A DNA stretch of 64,000 nucleotides from Bradyrhizobium sp. JYMT SZCCT0180 (GCF_018130165.1 NZ_JAFCLZ010000023.1:88377-152376), one strand, 5' to 3'. Numbered from the stretch's first letter, positions 24,857 through 33,494 are shown. The notes: generated from the letters alone by a model not told the origin. A program made the numbers and translations.

Positions 24857-25873
24857 ATGAGAAAAGCGTTTTTGGCGCTGCTGCTCGCCGCCAGTGTGAC
24901 GCCTGCGATGGCGCAGGAAAAAAACTTCGAATTGAAACTGTCGCATTGGGTGCCGGCGTCGCACCCGCTGCAGAAGGCGCTGGAAGACTGGGGCTCCGCG
25001 GTCGAAAAGGAATCCGGTGGCACCATCAAGTACAAGGTGTTCCCGGCCCAGCAGCTCGGCAAGGCGTTCGACCATTATGACATGGCGCGCGATGGCATCG
25101 CCGACGTCACCTATATCAATCCGGGTTATCAGCCCGGCCGCTTCCCGATCATCGGCGCCGGTGAATTGCCGTTCCTGATGTCGGACGCCAAGGGCGGCTC
25201 GATGGCGCTCGACGCCTGGTACCGCAAATATGCCGAGAAGGAGATGAAGGACGTCAAGTTCTGCCTCGGCTTCATCCACTCGCCCTCCACGTTCCATTCG
25301 CGCACCAAGAAGATCGTGGTGCCCGACGACGTCAAGGGCATGAAGATCCGCCCCGCCCACGCCACCATGGCGAATTACGTCACCCTGCTCGGCGGCACCA
25401 ACGTGCAGTCCTCGGCGCCCGAGGTCCGCGACATCATCGAGCGCGGCGTCGCCGACGCCGTCACCTTCCCGTGGGGATCGGTGCTGCTGTTCGGCATCGA
25501 CAAGGTGACGAAGTATCACATCGAGGCGCCGATCTACGTCACGACCTTTGCCTTCGTGATGAACAAGGACAAGTACAACCAGATGTCCGACCGCCAGAAG
25601 AAGGCGATCGACAACAACTGCAACACCGAGGCCGCCGGCCGCGTCGGCGGACCCTGGGGCGACTACGAGAACTCCGGCGTTGCCAAGATCAAGGCGCTGC
25701 CCGACCACGAAGTCTACAAATTGTCGCCGGAGCAGACCGCGCTGTGGAAGAAGGCGTCCGAGCCGCTGATCAAGACCTGGGCGGACAACGTCAAGAAAGC
25801 CGGCGGCGACCCGGATGCAGCGATGACCGAGCTCCGCGCCGAGCTGACCAAGCACAACGCCTTGGCGCAGTAA
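24857..25873 (+). CDS. tarP: TRAP transporter solute-binding protein (DctP family), TarP-like
   Basis: A 338-residue periplasmic binding protein of the DctP family with a signal peptide (MRKAFLALLLAASVTPAMA, then QEK). Family features include WVPASHPLQKALEDW, MKIRPAHATMANYV, with the conserved Arg that salt-bridges a carboxylate, and a C-terminal KTWADNVKKAGGDPD. ATG 24857 has AAGGGAG 9 bases upstream; ATG 24851 is too close. In Rhodopseudomonas palustris the TRAP system beside the coumarate genes (TarPQM) takes up lignin-derived aromatics, and this locus has the same order, so hydroxycinnamates are the likely ligands. Confidence 0.85.
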   Translation: MRKAFLALLLAASVTPAMAQEKNFELKLSHWVPASHPLQKALEDWGSAVEKESGGTIKYKVFPAQQLGKAFDHYDMARDGIADVTYINPGYQPGRFPIIGAGELPFLMSDAKGGSMALDAWYRKYAEKEMKDVKFCLGFIHSPSTFHSRTKKIVVPDDVKGMKIRPAHATMANYVTLLGGTNVQSSAPEVRDIIERGVADAVTFPWGSVLLFGIDKVTKYHIEAPIYVTTFAFVMNKDKYNQMSDRQKKAIDNNCNTEAAGRVGGPWGDYENSGVAKIKALPDHEVYKLSPEQTALWKKASEPLIKTWADNVKKAGGDPDAAMTELRAELTKHNALAQ

Positions 25874-25885
25874 AAGACTCGTGGT

Positions 25886-26070
25886 TCTCCCTCTCCCGCT
25901 TGCGGGGGAGGGCGGGGTGGGGGTGTCGCCGCGAGTCACGCTGTTCGAGTGGAGAGAGCCCCCACCCGCCGCGCTCTTCGAGCGCCATAGCCGAAGCTTC
26001 GCTTCGGCGTCTTTATCTAAGAACGGCCGCCGAAGGCGGCCTATGCTCCCCCGCAAGCGGGAGAGGTGAA
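25886..26070. repeat. intergenic palindromic repeat (family C, copy 1)
   Basis: CTCTCCCGCTTGCGGGGGAG at the left pairs with CTCCCCCGCAAGCGGGAGAG at the right, with inner stems such as CCGAAGCTTCGCTTCGG and GCCGCCGAAGGCGGC. It separates tarP from tarQ within the operon. A related copy lies at 58921-59064. Confidence 0.85.
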
Positions 26071-26127
26071 CTGAATTCCGGGCGCCACCGAATTTTCATC
26101 AACTCGCTTAAGTCTTAGGACCCCCAC

Positions 26128-26637
26128 ATGAATCGCGCCTCGATGGATCGTTTCATCGATACGATCGAATGGATCGCGGCGGCGTTTGTCGGCATTGTCG
26201 CCGCCAACATCTTCCTGGCCGTGCTGCTGCGTAACATCTTCAACTATTCGATCCCGGATTCCTTCGACATCGGCCGCATGATGCTCGGCATCCTGATCTT
26301 CTGGGGCATCGCGGCGACCAGCTATCGCGGCGGGCACATCACCGTCGATCTGGTCTGGGCCAATGTCGGCCCGAGATACCAGCGGATGATCGACGTTTTC
26401 GCCACCCTGGTGCTGCTGTTCGTGGTGGCGGTGCAGACCTGGACGCTGTTCGACAAGGTGCAGGGCACCTACAACGACAATGTCCTGACCTTCGACATGC
26501 GCATGCCAACCTGGCCGTTCTTCGCAATCGCGTGGGCCGGCGACGCCTCCGCGGTGCTGCTGATCGCGATCCGCACCTACCGCCTGATCTTCCATCCGGA
26601 AGACATCCATGATGCCAAAGAAACCACGGTAGAGTAG
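26128..26637 (+). CDS. tarQ: TRAP transporter small permease (DctQ family)
   Basis: A 169-residue membrane protein with four predicted spans (IEWIAAAFVGIVAANIFLAV, the GRMMLGILIFWGIAATSYRG region, ATLVLLFVVAVQTW, FFAIAWAGDASAVLLIAI). The GRMMLGILIFWG region is typical of DctQ. It partners the large permease 6 bases downstream. It lies downstream of tarP, with a repeat between. Confidence 0.88.
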   Translation: MNRASMDRFIDTIEWIAAAFVGIVAANIFLAVLLRNIFNYSIPDSFDIGRMMLGILIFWGIAATSYRGGHITVDLVWANVGPRYQRMIDVFATLVLLFVVAVQTWTLFDKVQGTYNDNVLTFDMRMPTWPFFAIAWAGDASAVLLIAIRTYRLIFHPEDIHDAKETTVE

Positions 26638-26643
26638 GGCATC

Positions 26644-27960
26644 ATGAGTACCGACGCCGTCGCCATTCTCGGATTTGTCGCGCTGTTTGCGCTGATGTTG
26701 CTGCGCGTGCCCGTGGGCATGGCGATGGGGCTCGTCGGCGTCACCGGCTTTGGATACCTCGTCGGCTTTACCCCGGCGCTCAAGATGGTCGGCCAGACCT
26801 CGATGCGCACGGTGACCGACTATACGTTCGGCGTCATTCCGATGTTCCTGCTGATGGGCGCCTTCGTCAGCAATTCCGGAATGAGCCGCGAACTGTTTCG
26901 CGCCGCCAACGGCTTCGTCGGCCATCTGCGCGGCGGCCTCGGCATCGCCACGGTCGCGGCCTGCGGCGGCTTCGCCGCGATCTGCGGCTCGTCGGTGGCG
27001 ACGGCCGCGACGTTCTCCGCCGTCGCCTATCCGGAAATGCGCCGCTTCGGCTATCCACAATCCTTCGCCACCGGCGTGATCGCGGCCGGCGGCACGCTGG
27101 GCGCGATGCTGCCGCCGTCGACGGTGCTGGCGGTCTACGGCATCATCACCGAGCAGGACATCGGCAAGCTGTTCATGGCCGGCATCATTCCCGGCCTGCT
27201 CGCCATGGCCATGTACATGATCACGATCTCCCTGATCGGCTGGTTCCGGCCCGACTTCCTGCCGAAGGGACCGCAAACCACCTGGCGCGAACGCTTTGCC
27301 GGCCTGAAAGACATCTGGGCGCCGGTGCTGCTGTTCGTCTTCGTGATCGGCGGACTTTACGGCCTGCCGTTCCTGCCGCGCTTTACGCCGACCGAGGCGG
27401 GCGGTGTCGGCGCCACCGGCGCGTTCCTGATCGGCGTCCTCACCGGGCGGCTGAACAAGGAAAAAATCCTGAATTCGCTGCTGCAGGCGACCCGCACCGC
27501 GGCGGCCGTCTTCACCGTGCTGATCGGCGCGTTGATCTTCGGCTATTTCCTCACGGTGACGCAGACCCCGCAAAAGGTCACCGAACTGCTCACCGGCCTC
27601 GGGCTCGGCCCCTACGGCATCCTCGCGCTGATCATGGTGATGTATCTGGTGCTGGGCTGCCTGATGGACGCGATGGCCATGATCATCCTGACGGTGCCGA
27701 TCATCTTCCCGGTCATCATGCATCTCGGCTTCGACCCGATCTGGTTCGGCGTCATCATCGTGATGACGGTGGAACTCGGCCTGATCCATCCGCCGGTCGG
27801 CATGAACGTCTTTGTCATCAAGAGCGTGGTCAAGGACGTGTCGTTCACGACAATCTTCCGCGGCGTGATCCCGTTCGTCGTGACCGACCTGATCCGCCTG
27901 GTGATCCTGATTGCATTCCCGATCCTGGCGCTCTGGCTCCCGCAACGCATGATGGGGTAG
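26644..27960 (+). CDS. tarM: TRAP transporter large permease (DctM family)
   Basis: A 438-residue, ~12-span permease that drives Na+- or H+-coupled uptake of the bound solute. DctM signatures include PVGMAMGLVGVTGFGYLVG near the start, GGFAAICGSSVATAATFSAV, GTLGAMLPPSTVLAVYGII and GLIHPPVGMNVFVIKSV near the end. It forms one transport unit with tarP and tarQ. Its stop is followed directly by a palindromic repeat and then the DUF3237 gene. Confidence 0.92.
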   Translation: MSTDAVAILGFVALFALMLLRVPVGMAMGLVGVTGFGYLVGFTPALKMVGQTSMRTVTDYTFGVIPMFLLMGAFVSNSGMSRELFRAANGFVGHLRGGLGIATVAACGGFAAICGSSVATAATFSAVAYPEMRRFGYPQSFATGVIAAGGTLGAMLPPSTVLAVYGIITEQDIGKLFMAGIIPGLLAMAMYMITISLIGWFRPDFLPKGPQTTWRERFAGLKDIWAPVLLFVFVIGGLYGLPFLPRFTPTEAGGVGATGAFLIGVLTGRLNKEKILNSLLQATRTAAAVFTVLIGALIFGYFLTVTQTPQKVTELLTGLGLGPYGILALIMVMYLVLGCLMDAMAMIILTVPIIFPVIMHLGFDPIWFGVIIVMTVELGLIHPPVGMNVFVIKSVVKDVSFTTIFRGVIPFVVTDLIRLVILIAFPILALWLPQRMMG

Positions 27961-28031
27961 AGCATGATCCGGAAAAGTGGGTACCGGTTTTCCCTCGACA
28001 AACGCGGAGCGTTTGCTCGAAGATCATGCTC
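27961..28031. repeat. intergenic palindromic repeat (GATCATGCT type)
   Basis: AGCATGATC at 27961-27969 pairs with GATCATGCT at 28022-28030; the core has CGGAAAAGTGGGTACCGGTT. The type is a common rhizobial intergenic element. It lies just past the tarM stop. Confidence 0.85.
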
Positions 28032-28046
28032 CACTAAAGGACTTCC

Positions 28047-28508
28047 ATGACGCCACAGCTTGAGACAAAGTATGTCTTCACGCTCACCGTCCGTATCGGC
28101 GAGGTGACCTCGGCCGGCGAGACCGGCCACGGCGTGCGCCGGATCATCCCGATCCTCGGCGGCGAGGTGCGCGGCGAGGGCGTCAACGGAAAGGTCTGCC
28201 CGTTCGGCGCGGATTTCCAGATTATCCGGCCCAACGAACTGATCGAGCTGGAAGCCAAATACGCCTTCGAGACCGACGACGGCGCGACCGTCTATGTCGA
28301 GAACAAGGGCCTGCGCTTCGGCCCGGTCGATCTGCTGCAGAAGCTAAAACGCGGCGAGCCGGTCGATCCCAAGCTGATCTACTTCCGCACCGTGCCGAAA
28401 TTCGAGACCGGCCATGAGAAATACCGCTGGCTGATGCAAAACCTCTTCATCGGCTCCGCCGCCCGCCACGCCGACCGCGTCGTCATCGACGTCCATCAGG
28501 TGTTGTGA
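28047..28508 (+). CDS. DUF3237 family protein
   Basis: A 153-residue soluble protein of the DUF3237 family (YVFTLTVRIGEVTSAGETGH, later RIIPILGGEVRGEGVNGKVC and FRTVPKFETGHEKYRWL). The family is a small beta-barrel of unknown biochemical role, often next to catabolic genes. AAGGA is 6 bases before ATG 28047. Its place between the TRAP transporter and couA suggests that it belongs to the aromatic pathway. Confidence 0.88.
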   Translation: MTPQLETKYVFTLTVRIGEVTSAGETGHGVRRIIPILGGEVRGEGVNGKVCPFGADFQIIRPNELIELEAKYAFETDDGATVYVENKGLRFGPVDLLQKLKRGEPVDPKLIYFRTVPKFETGHEKYRWLMQNLFIGSAARHADRVVIDVHQVL

Positions 28509-28527
28509 GGGAACGGTTTTTCCCCGT

Positions 28528-28648
28528 CATTGCGAGCGCAGCGAAGCAACCCATGGCACGCCCAGCCGAGGAATGGATTGCTTCGTCACTTCGCTCCCTT
28601 GCGCAAACGCTTTTGCGTTTGTCGCAGGCAATGATGGTTGCCTGCGAC
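28528..28648. repeat. intergenic palindromic repeat (GTCATTGCGAGCG type)
   Basis: CCGTCATTGCGAGCGCAGCG and later GATTGCTTCGTCACTTCGCT give a long imperfect inverted repeat, followed by the hairpin GTCGCAGGCA/TGCCTGCGAC at 28621-28648. It directly abuts the structured element at 28644. The gap from 28509 to 29354 is filled with three repeats and a promoter. Confidence 0.7.
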
Positions 28649-29057
28649 AAAACAACCCGACGGGCAAAATTCCGCTTCCCTCGTCGGGCAAATCAGCGGT
28701 TTGAATCGTCGCGTCCCGCCCGACAAGAGGGGCGTGCGCACGTCACGAACGCGCGGCGGGATGCGGTGGACGCTGGTTCACGCCTGACGACGGCGTGGAT
28801 TAAGCGTACGGCAAAACCGTGTGGTCCTGGCGCCCGTTGCCGGCGTCAAGCTGTCGGATAAGCGCAAGCGGAAACGACAGCGACGGAGTCAACCAAGAAC
28901 TCGTCTCCGGGGAGATCACGGCATAAGCCGTAAAGCCATTGCGCAGGGAAGGCCGGGTGTTCTCCGCTGCCCTGTATGCTCGTGTGCAGCCTACTTAGTG
29001 CAAACCGCACACGGGACCGCGGGTGCAGCGCGCACCCGGTCTTCCCTGCGCCCTCTC
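28644..29057. repeat. large structured intergenic repeat (about 410 bp)
   Basis: The left part, 28644-28719, is nearly identical (two mismatches in 76 bases) to 63925-64000 at the right edge. Internal stems: CCCGACG against CGTCGGG; a 19-bp stem, GCGCAGGGAAGGCCGGGTG at 28941-28959 pairing with 29033-29051, broken only by one G-U; and inside it CGTGTGC (28981-28987) pairing with GCACACG (29007-29013). No open frame with family features runs through it. It may be a noncoding RNA or a small mobile element. Confidence 0.75.
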
Positions 29058-29128
29058 ATTGGAGGGCAAGGAAGTTTCTGGCAAAGCTCGGGCGCAGTGC
29101 GTCGCGAGATCGCAAACTCATATTCAGT

Positions 29129-29248
29129 GTCATCGTCCGCCCGAGTGCGCAATTGCGCACGGGGGGCGGACGATCCAGTATCCCAGAGACGCCAATGATA
29201 GAACCGAGAAGTCGCGGCGTACTGGATCCCCGCCTGCGCGGGGATGAC
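29129..29248. repeat. intergenic palindromic repeat (family D, copy 1)
   Basis: GTCATCGTCCGCCCGAGTGC begins it, GATCCAGTATCCCAGAG and AATGATAGAACCG lie in the middle, and TACTGGATCCCCGC leads into CGGGGATGAC at the end. The copy at 61708-61808 has the same middle. The end hairpins vary between copies while the centre is kept. Confidence 0.8.
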
Positions 29249-29310
29249 AGCGGAATGTGGGGCCGCACGTTCGCCGGGACGACGATAGGTAGAGGATTGA
29301 CTCCCGCGCC

Positions 29311-29333
29311 AATAGTTATAAAATATAACTATT
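29311..29333. promoter_or_regulatory. perfect palindrome upstream of couA, candidate CouR operator
   Basis: AATAGTTATA at 29311-29320 and TATAACTATT at 29324-29333 are exact reverse complements around AAA. It lies 22 bases before the couA start, overlaps possible -10 elements, and a TTGACT at 29297-29302 could be the -35. MarR proteins bind such sites and repress; CouR of Rhodopseudomonas is released by p-coumaroyl-CoA. Confidence 0.7.
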
Positions 29334-29354
29334 CTGGACGGGAAACAATAATCC

Positions 29355-30155
29355 ATGGGAAACGCCGCTTCCGCAACCGCTGACCAGGCCGGATTGCTCA
29401 CCATCGAGAAATCAGGCGCGGTGCTGACCGTGGGTCTCAACCGCCCCGCCAAGCGCAATGCGCTGAACGACGGCATCATCCTTGCGATCCAGGATTGCTT
29501 TGCCAATCTTCCCGAAGGGACCGGCGCGGTTGTCATTCATGGCATCGGCGACCATTTCTCCTCCGGTCTCGATCTGTCTGAACTGACCGAGCACGACGCC
29601 ACCGAGGGCCTGCGGCACTCGCAGATGTGGCATCGGGTGTTCGACCGCATTCAATACAGCCCCGTGCCTGTCATCGCGGCGCTCAAGGGCGCGGTGATTG
29701 GCGGCGGGCTGGAGCTGGCCTGCGCCGCGCATATCCGCGTCGCCGAACCGTCAGCCTATTTCGCCTTGCCCGAGGGCCAGCGCGGCATCTTCGTCGGCGG
29801 TGGCGGCTCGGTGCGGCTGCCGCGGCTGATCGGCGTGGCGCGGATGACCGACATGATGCTGACCGGGCGGGTCTATTCCGCGACCGAAGGCGCCGCCTAC
29901 GGTTTCTCGCAATATCTCACCGAAGCCGGCGGCGCGCTGCCCAAGGCGCTGGAGCTGGCCGAACGCGTCGCGGCCAATGCCCCGCTGACCAACTTTGCGG
30001 TGCTGCAGGCATTGCCGATGATCGCGGAAGCCAATCCGCAGGCCGGCCTCCTGATGGAATCGCTGATGGCCACGGTGGCGCAGAGCGACAAGGAAGCAAA
30101 ACGCCGGATCCGTGAGTTTCTCGATCGCAAGACCGCCAAAGTGAAGCCGACATGA
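29355..30155 (+). CDS. couA: enoyl-CoA hydratase/crotonase family protein, CouA-like
   Basis: A 266-residue crotonase. The oxyanion-hole motif is HFSSGLDLSEL, the first catalytic Glu lies in IGGGLELACAAHIRVAE, and the second in ALPEGQRGIFVGGGGS, so both glutamates are kept. In Rhodopseudomonas palustris CouA hydrates p-coumaroyl-CoA, and its gene precedes the ligase couB exactly as here. Stop and couB start overlap (ATGA). It may act as hydratase only or as hydratase-lyase releasing an aldehyde; the neighbours, an SDR and a thioesterase, favour hydration followed by oxidation. Control by CouR is likely from the palindrome in front. Confidence 0.87.
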   Translation: MGNAASATADQAGLLTIEKSGAVLTVGLNRPAKRNALNDGIILAIQDCFANLPEGTGAVVIHGIGDHFSSGLDLSELTEHDATEGLRHSQMWHRVFDRIQYSPVPVIAALKGAVIGGGLELACAAHIRVAEPSAYFALPEGQRGIFVGGGGSVRLPRLIGVARMTDMMLTGRVYSATEGAAYGFSQYLTEAGGALPKALELAERVAANAPLTNFAVLQALPMIAEANPQAGLLMESLMATVAQSDKEAKRRIREFLDRKTAKVKPT

Positions 30156-32044
30156 GCGCCAAGCCCAACATCTCCCCAAGTGAAAGCGCCACGCGCACCG
30201 GCAGCGCCCATCCGCTCCGCGCGATCTCGTTCGGCAATCCCGACGTCACGGTCGAGCGCCGCGATGACGGCACCATCTATCTCAGGCCGAAGCTCAAACT
30301 GCGCGACTACCCGGTTCGCATCACCGATCGCCTGCATCATTGGGCCCGGGAAGCGCCCGAGCGCGTCTTCATGGGGGAACGGGATGCGAGCGGCGGCTGG
30401 CGAAAAATCACCTACGCGCAACTGCTGACCTCGACGCGGCGCATCGCCTCGGCGCTGCTGGCGCGCGGGCTTTCGGCGGAAAAGCCGATCGTGATCCTGT
30501 CGGGCAATTCGGTCGACCATGCGCTGCTGGCGTTCGGCGCGCTCTATGCCGGCATTCCCTTCTGCCCGGTGTCGCCGGCCTATTCGCTGGTGTCGCGCGA
30601 TTACGGCAAGCTCGCCTTCCTGATGAAGCTGTTGACGCCCGGCCTCGTCTTCGCCGACGACGCCACGAAATTCGCCGATGCGCTTGCCACCAACGTTTCG
30701 CAGGGAACAGAGATCGCGGCAACACGCGGCGAGGTGCCCGGCCGCGACGTGACGCTGCTGTCGGATCTCCTGGCGACGCCGGAGCATTGGCGCCTCGACG
30801 CGGCGCACGAGGCCATCGGCCCGGACACAATTGCAAAGTTCCTGCTGACGTCGGGCTCGACCGGTAATCCCAAGGCCGTCATCAACACCCAGCGGATGAT
30901 CTGCGCCAACCAGGTGATGCTGCGCGAAACGCTGGCGTTCCTGATGGACGAGCCGCCTGTCATCATCGACTGGCTGCCGTGGAATCACACCTTCGGCGGC
31001 AACCACAATATCGGGCTGACGCTGTTCAACGGCGGCTCGATGTATCTCGACGAGGGCAAGCCGATGCCCGGCGGCATCGAGGAGACCGTGCGCAACCTCC
31101 GGGAGATTTCGCCGACAGTCTATTTCAACGTCCCCAAGGGCTATGAATCGCTGCTGCCCTATCTGCGCGAAGATTCAGCGCTGCGCGCAAAATTCTTCGG
31201 GCGGCTGCACGCGATGTTCTTCTCCGGTGCGGCGCTGTCGCCGTTCGTCTGGAACAGCCTCGACGAGCTCGCGGTGCAGGAGACCGGTTTCCGGGTGCCG
31301 ATGCTGACCGGCCTCGGCGCCACGGAAACCTCGCCGTTCTTCATGTCGGTACGTCCCGACACCAGCCGCTCCGGCCATGTCGGCCTTCCCGTGCTAGGCA
31401 ACGACGCAAAATTGCTGCCCAACAACGGCAAGCTGGAGGTCCGCGCCAAGGGGCCAAACGTCACGCCGGGGTACTGGCGTCAGCCCGAACTGACCGCGGC
31501 GGCATTCGACGAGGAAGGCTTTTACAAATTCGGCGATGCGCTCAAGCCTGTTGATCCCGACAATATCGACGCCGGCTTCGACTTCGATGGCCGCATCGCC
31601 GAGGACTTCAAGCTTGCCAGCGGCACCTGGGTCAGCGTCGGTCCCTTGAGGGCGCGCTTCGTCGCGGCCTGCGCGCCCTTGGTGCGCGACGTCGTGATCG
31701 CCGGCATCAACCGCGACGAATTGTCGGCGCTGGTGATGCTCGATCTCGACGGCTGCCGTCTGATCAACCCGAAACTTCCTGCGAACGATCTCGCGGCAGC
31801 GGCGTCTGATCCGCTGATCCGCGCGGCGTTCCGCGAGCGGTTTCAAAAGCTGCTCGCCGATGCCACGGGCTCGTCGAACCGGATCACGCGCGCGGTGCTG
31901 TTCGATGCGGCACTGTCGATCGATCGCGGCGAAGTCACCGACAAGGGTTCCATCAACCAGCGTGCGGTAATCGAGCATCGCAGCGCGCTGATCGAGCAGA
32001 TTTATGCACCGGCGCCGCCGGCGCAGGTCATCGCGCTGAAATGA
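30152..32044 (+). CDS. couB: feruloyl/p-coumaroyl-CoA synthetase
   Basis: A 630-residue ANL-superfamily ligase that makes the CoA thioester of a hydroxycinnamate with ATP. The P-loop-like motif is LLTSGSTGNPKAVINTQRM (about residues 230-248), then IDWLPWNHTFGGNHN, the aryl-acid adenylation segment GLGATETSPFF, and a C-terminal DKGSINQRA that carries the expected catalytic lysine. Length and the WLPWNHTFGG motif match feruloyl-CoA synthetases. It starts inside the couA stop, so the two are coupled. It is followed by the SDR after 46 bases. Confidence 0.9.
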   Translation: MSAKPNISPSESATRTGSAHPLRAISFGNPDVTVERRDDGTIYLRPKLKLRDYPVRITDRLHHWAREAPERVFMGERDASGGWRKITYAQLLTSTRRIASALLARGLSAEKPIVILSGNSVDHALLAFGALYAGIPFCPVSPAYSLVSRDYGKLAFLMKLLTPGLVFADDATKFADALATNVSQGTEIAATRGEVPGRDVTLLSDLLATPEHWRLDAAHEAIGPDTIAKFLLTSGSTGNPKAVINTQRMICANQVMLRETLAFLMDEPPVIIDWLPWNHTFGGNHNIGLTLFNGGSMYLDEGKPMPGGIEETVRNLREISPTVYFNVPKGYESLLPYLREDSALRAKFFGRLHAMFFSGAALSPFVWNSLDELAVQETGFRVPMLTGLGATETSPFFMSVRPDTSRSGHVGLPVLGNDAKLLPNNGKLEVRAKGPNVTPGYWRQPELTAAAFDEEGFYKFGDALKPVDPDNIDAGFDFDGRIAEDFKLASGTWVSVGPLRARFVAACAPLVRDVVIAGINRDELSALVMLDLDGCRLINPKLPANDLAAAASDPLIRAAFRERFQKLLADATGSSNRITRAVLFDAALSIDRGEVTDKGSINQRAVIEHRSALIEQIYAPAPPAQVIALK

Positions 32045-32090
32045 ATTCCAGGAATTCAACTTCGAGAAGATTTGACCAGGGAGAAACACA

Positions 32091-32852
32091 ATGCAGTTGA
32101 AAGATCAGGCCGCCATCGTCACCGGTGGCGCATCCGGACTGGGCGCCGCCACCGCGCGCCGGCTTGCCGCGCAGGGCGCCAAGGTCGCGGTGTGCGACCT
32201 CAACGCCAAGCTCGCTGAAACCGTCGCCGCCGAAATCGGCGGCGTCGCTGTGGTTTGCGACGTCTCGGACGCCGTCTCGGCCGAAGCGGCCGTCGCCGCC
32301 GCCGCCAAGGCGCATGGCCCGGCCCGCGTCCTGGTCAATTGCGCCGGCATCGGCGTTGCCAAGCGCGTGATCGGCAAGGAAGGCCCGATGGCGCTCACCG
32401 ATTTCGACCGCGTGATCAGGGTCAATCTGATCGGCTCGTTCAACATGCTGCGGCTCGCAACCGCAGGGATGTCAAAGCTGGAGCCGCTTGAGTCAGGCGA
32501 ACGCGGCGTCGTGATCTCGACCGCCTCGGTCGCAGCCTATGACGGCCAGATCGGGCAATCAGCCTACTCGGCTTCCAAGGGCGGCATTGTCGCGATGACG
32601 CTGCCGATCGCGCGTGAACTGGCGCAGTTCGGCATTCGCGTGCTGACCATCGCGCCTGGCCTGTTCCTCACGCCGCTGCTGGCCAATTTGCCGCAGGAGG
32701 CGCAGGACTCGCTCGCCGCCGCGATCCCGTTCCCGCGCCGGCTCGGGCAGGCCGACGAGTTTGCCTCGCTCGCGCTGCATATGATCGACAACCCCTATCT
32801 GAACGGCGAAGTGGTGCGGCTGGATGCCGCGCTCCGCATGGCCCCGCGCTAA
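32091..32852 (+). CDS. SDR family 3-hydroxyacyl-CoA dehydrogenase-like protein
   Basis: A 253-residue short-chain dehydrogenase. NAD(P) binding: VTGGASGLGAATARRLAAQG; NAG-type motif LVNCAGIGVA; catalytic STASVAAYDGQIGQSAYSAS with YxxxK. The sequence, including the RIGQ/PFPRRLGQADEFASLALHM end, is of the human HSD17B10-like type that oxidises 3-hydroxyacyl-CoA. Placed after couAB it would oxidise the hydrated hydroxycinnamoyl-CoA to the 3-keto compound. GGGAG precedes ATG 32091. Confidence 0.85.
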   Translation: MQLKDQAAIVTGGASGLGAATARRLAAQGAKVAVCDLNAKLAETVAAEIGGVAVVCDVSDAVSAEAAVAAAAKAHGPARVLVNCAGIGVAKRVIGKEGPMALTDFDRVIRVNLIGSFNMLRLATAGMSKLEPLESGERGVVISTASVAAYDGQIGQSAYSASKGGIVAMTLPIARELAQFGIRVLTIAPGLFLTPLLANLPQEAQDSLAAAIPFPRRLGQADEFASLALHMIDNPYLNGEVVRLDAALRMAPR

Positions 32853-32869
32853 GTATGGTCGGTTGACTT

Positions 32870-33038
32870 CTCCCTCGCCCCGCACTTGCGGGGTCGAGAC
32901 GAGCGAAGCTCGCTCTTAGAGGGTCGGGGTGAGGGGCTCTATCCGCTAACGCCGGTGTCAATTGATAGACCGGTACCCCCTCACCCGGATTGCTTCGCAA
33001 TCCGACCTCTCCCCGCAAGCGGGGCGAGGTGACCTGAA
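32870..33038. repeat. intergenic palindromic repeat (family B, copy 2)
   Basis: Second copy of the element at 5965-6111: identical for about 65 bases in the centre and at the right end. The left part has an extra segment with CGAGACGAGCGAAGCTCGCT. The small hairpin (32989-33001) has ATTGC/GCAAT where copy 1 has ATCGC/GCGAT. Confidence 0.9.
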
Positions 33039-33074
33039 CGCCGGCACCTGTTCATGAGGCTCTAGGGACATCCA

Positions 33075-33494
33075 ATGTTCGTTAACCGCCGCGACGTGCA
33101 GATCCAGTGGGGCGATTGCGACCCCGCCAACATCGTCTATTACCCGCGCTACTTCGCGATGTTCGACGATTCGACCTCGATCATGTTCGAGGCGGTCGGT
33201 TTTTCGAAGCAGGACATCATCCACAAATACGGTCTCGTCGGCATTCCCATGGTCGATACGCGGGCGAAATTCCATATCCCCTCGACCCATGGCGACTGGA
33301 TCAGAATCGAAAGCCGGATCGAGAGCTTCAAGCGCTCCAGCTTCGAGGTGGTCCATAACGTGTTCAAGGGTGAAGCGCTGGCGATCGAGGCGTTCGAGAC
33401 CCGCGTGCTGGTCGGCAAGCATCCGGACGATCCCGCGCGGCTGAAATCAGCTCCGATGCCGCCGGAGATCATCGAGCGGTTCACGCGGGGCTGA
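33075..33494 (+). CDS. 4-hydroxybenzoyl-CoA thioesterase
   Basis: A 139-residue hotdog thioesterase. The N-terminal active-site motif is QWGDCDPANIVYYPRY, matching the FGDCDPAGIVWFPNY of the Pseudomonas 4-hydroxybenzoyl-CoA thioesterase, with the catalytic aspartate at Asp16. GLVGIPMVDTRAKF and ESFKRSSFEVVHNVF also fit that enzyme. It would release 4-hydroxybenzoate for PobA. It lies between the SDR and couP. Confidence 0.88.
   Translation: MFVNRRDVQIQWGDCDPANIVYYPRYFAMFDDSTSIMFEAVGFSKQDIIHKYGLVGIPMVDTRAKFHIPSTHGDWIRIESRIESFKRSSFEVVHNVFKGEALAIEAFETRVLVGKHPDDPARLKSAPMPPEIIERFTRG

Noticed and set aside
26041..27945. 634-codon open frame on the minus strand
   Set aside because: It is antisense to tarM and tarQ; its product is a run of His, Arg, Asp and Gln typical of a reversed GC-rich gene, and the plus-strand genes have clear family motifs.
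28821..29198. Open frame within the large structured repeat
   Set aside because: No ribosome site or family features; the DNA is explained better by nested stems.
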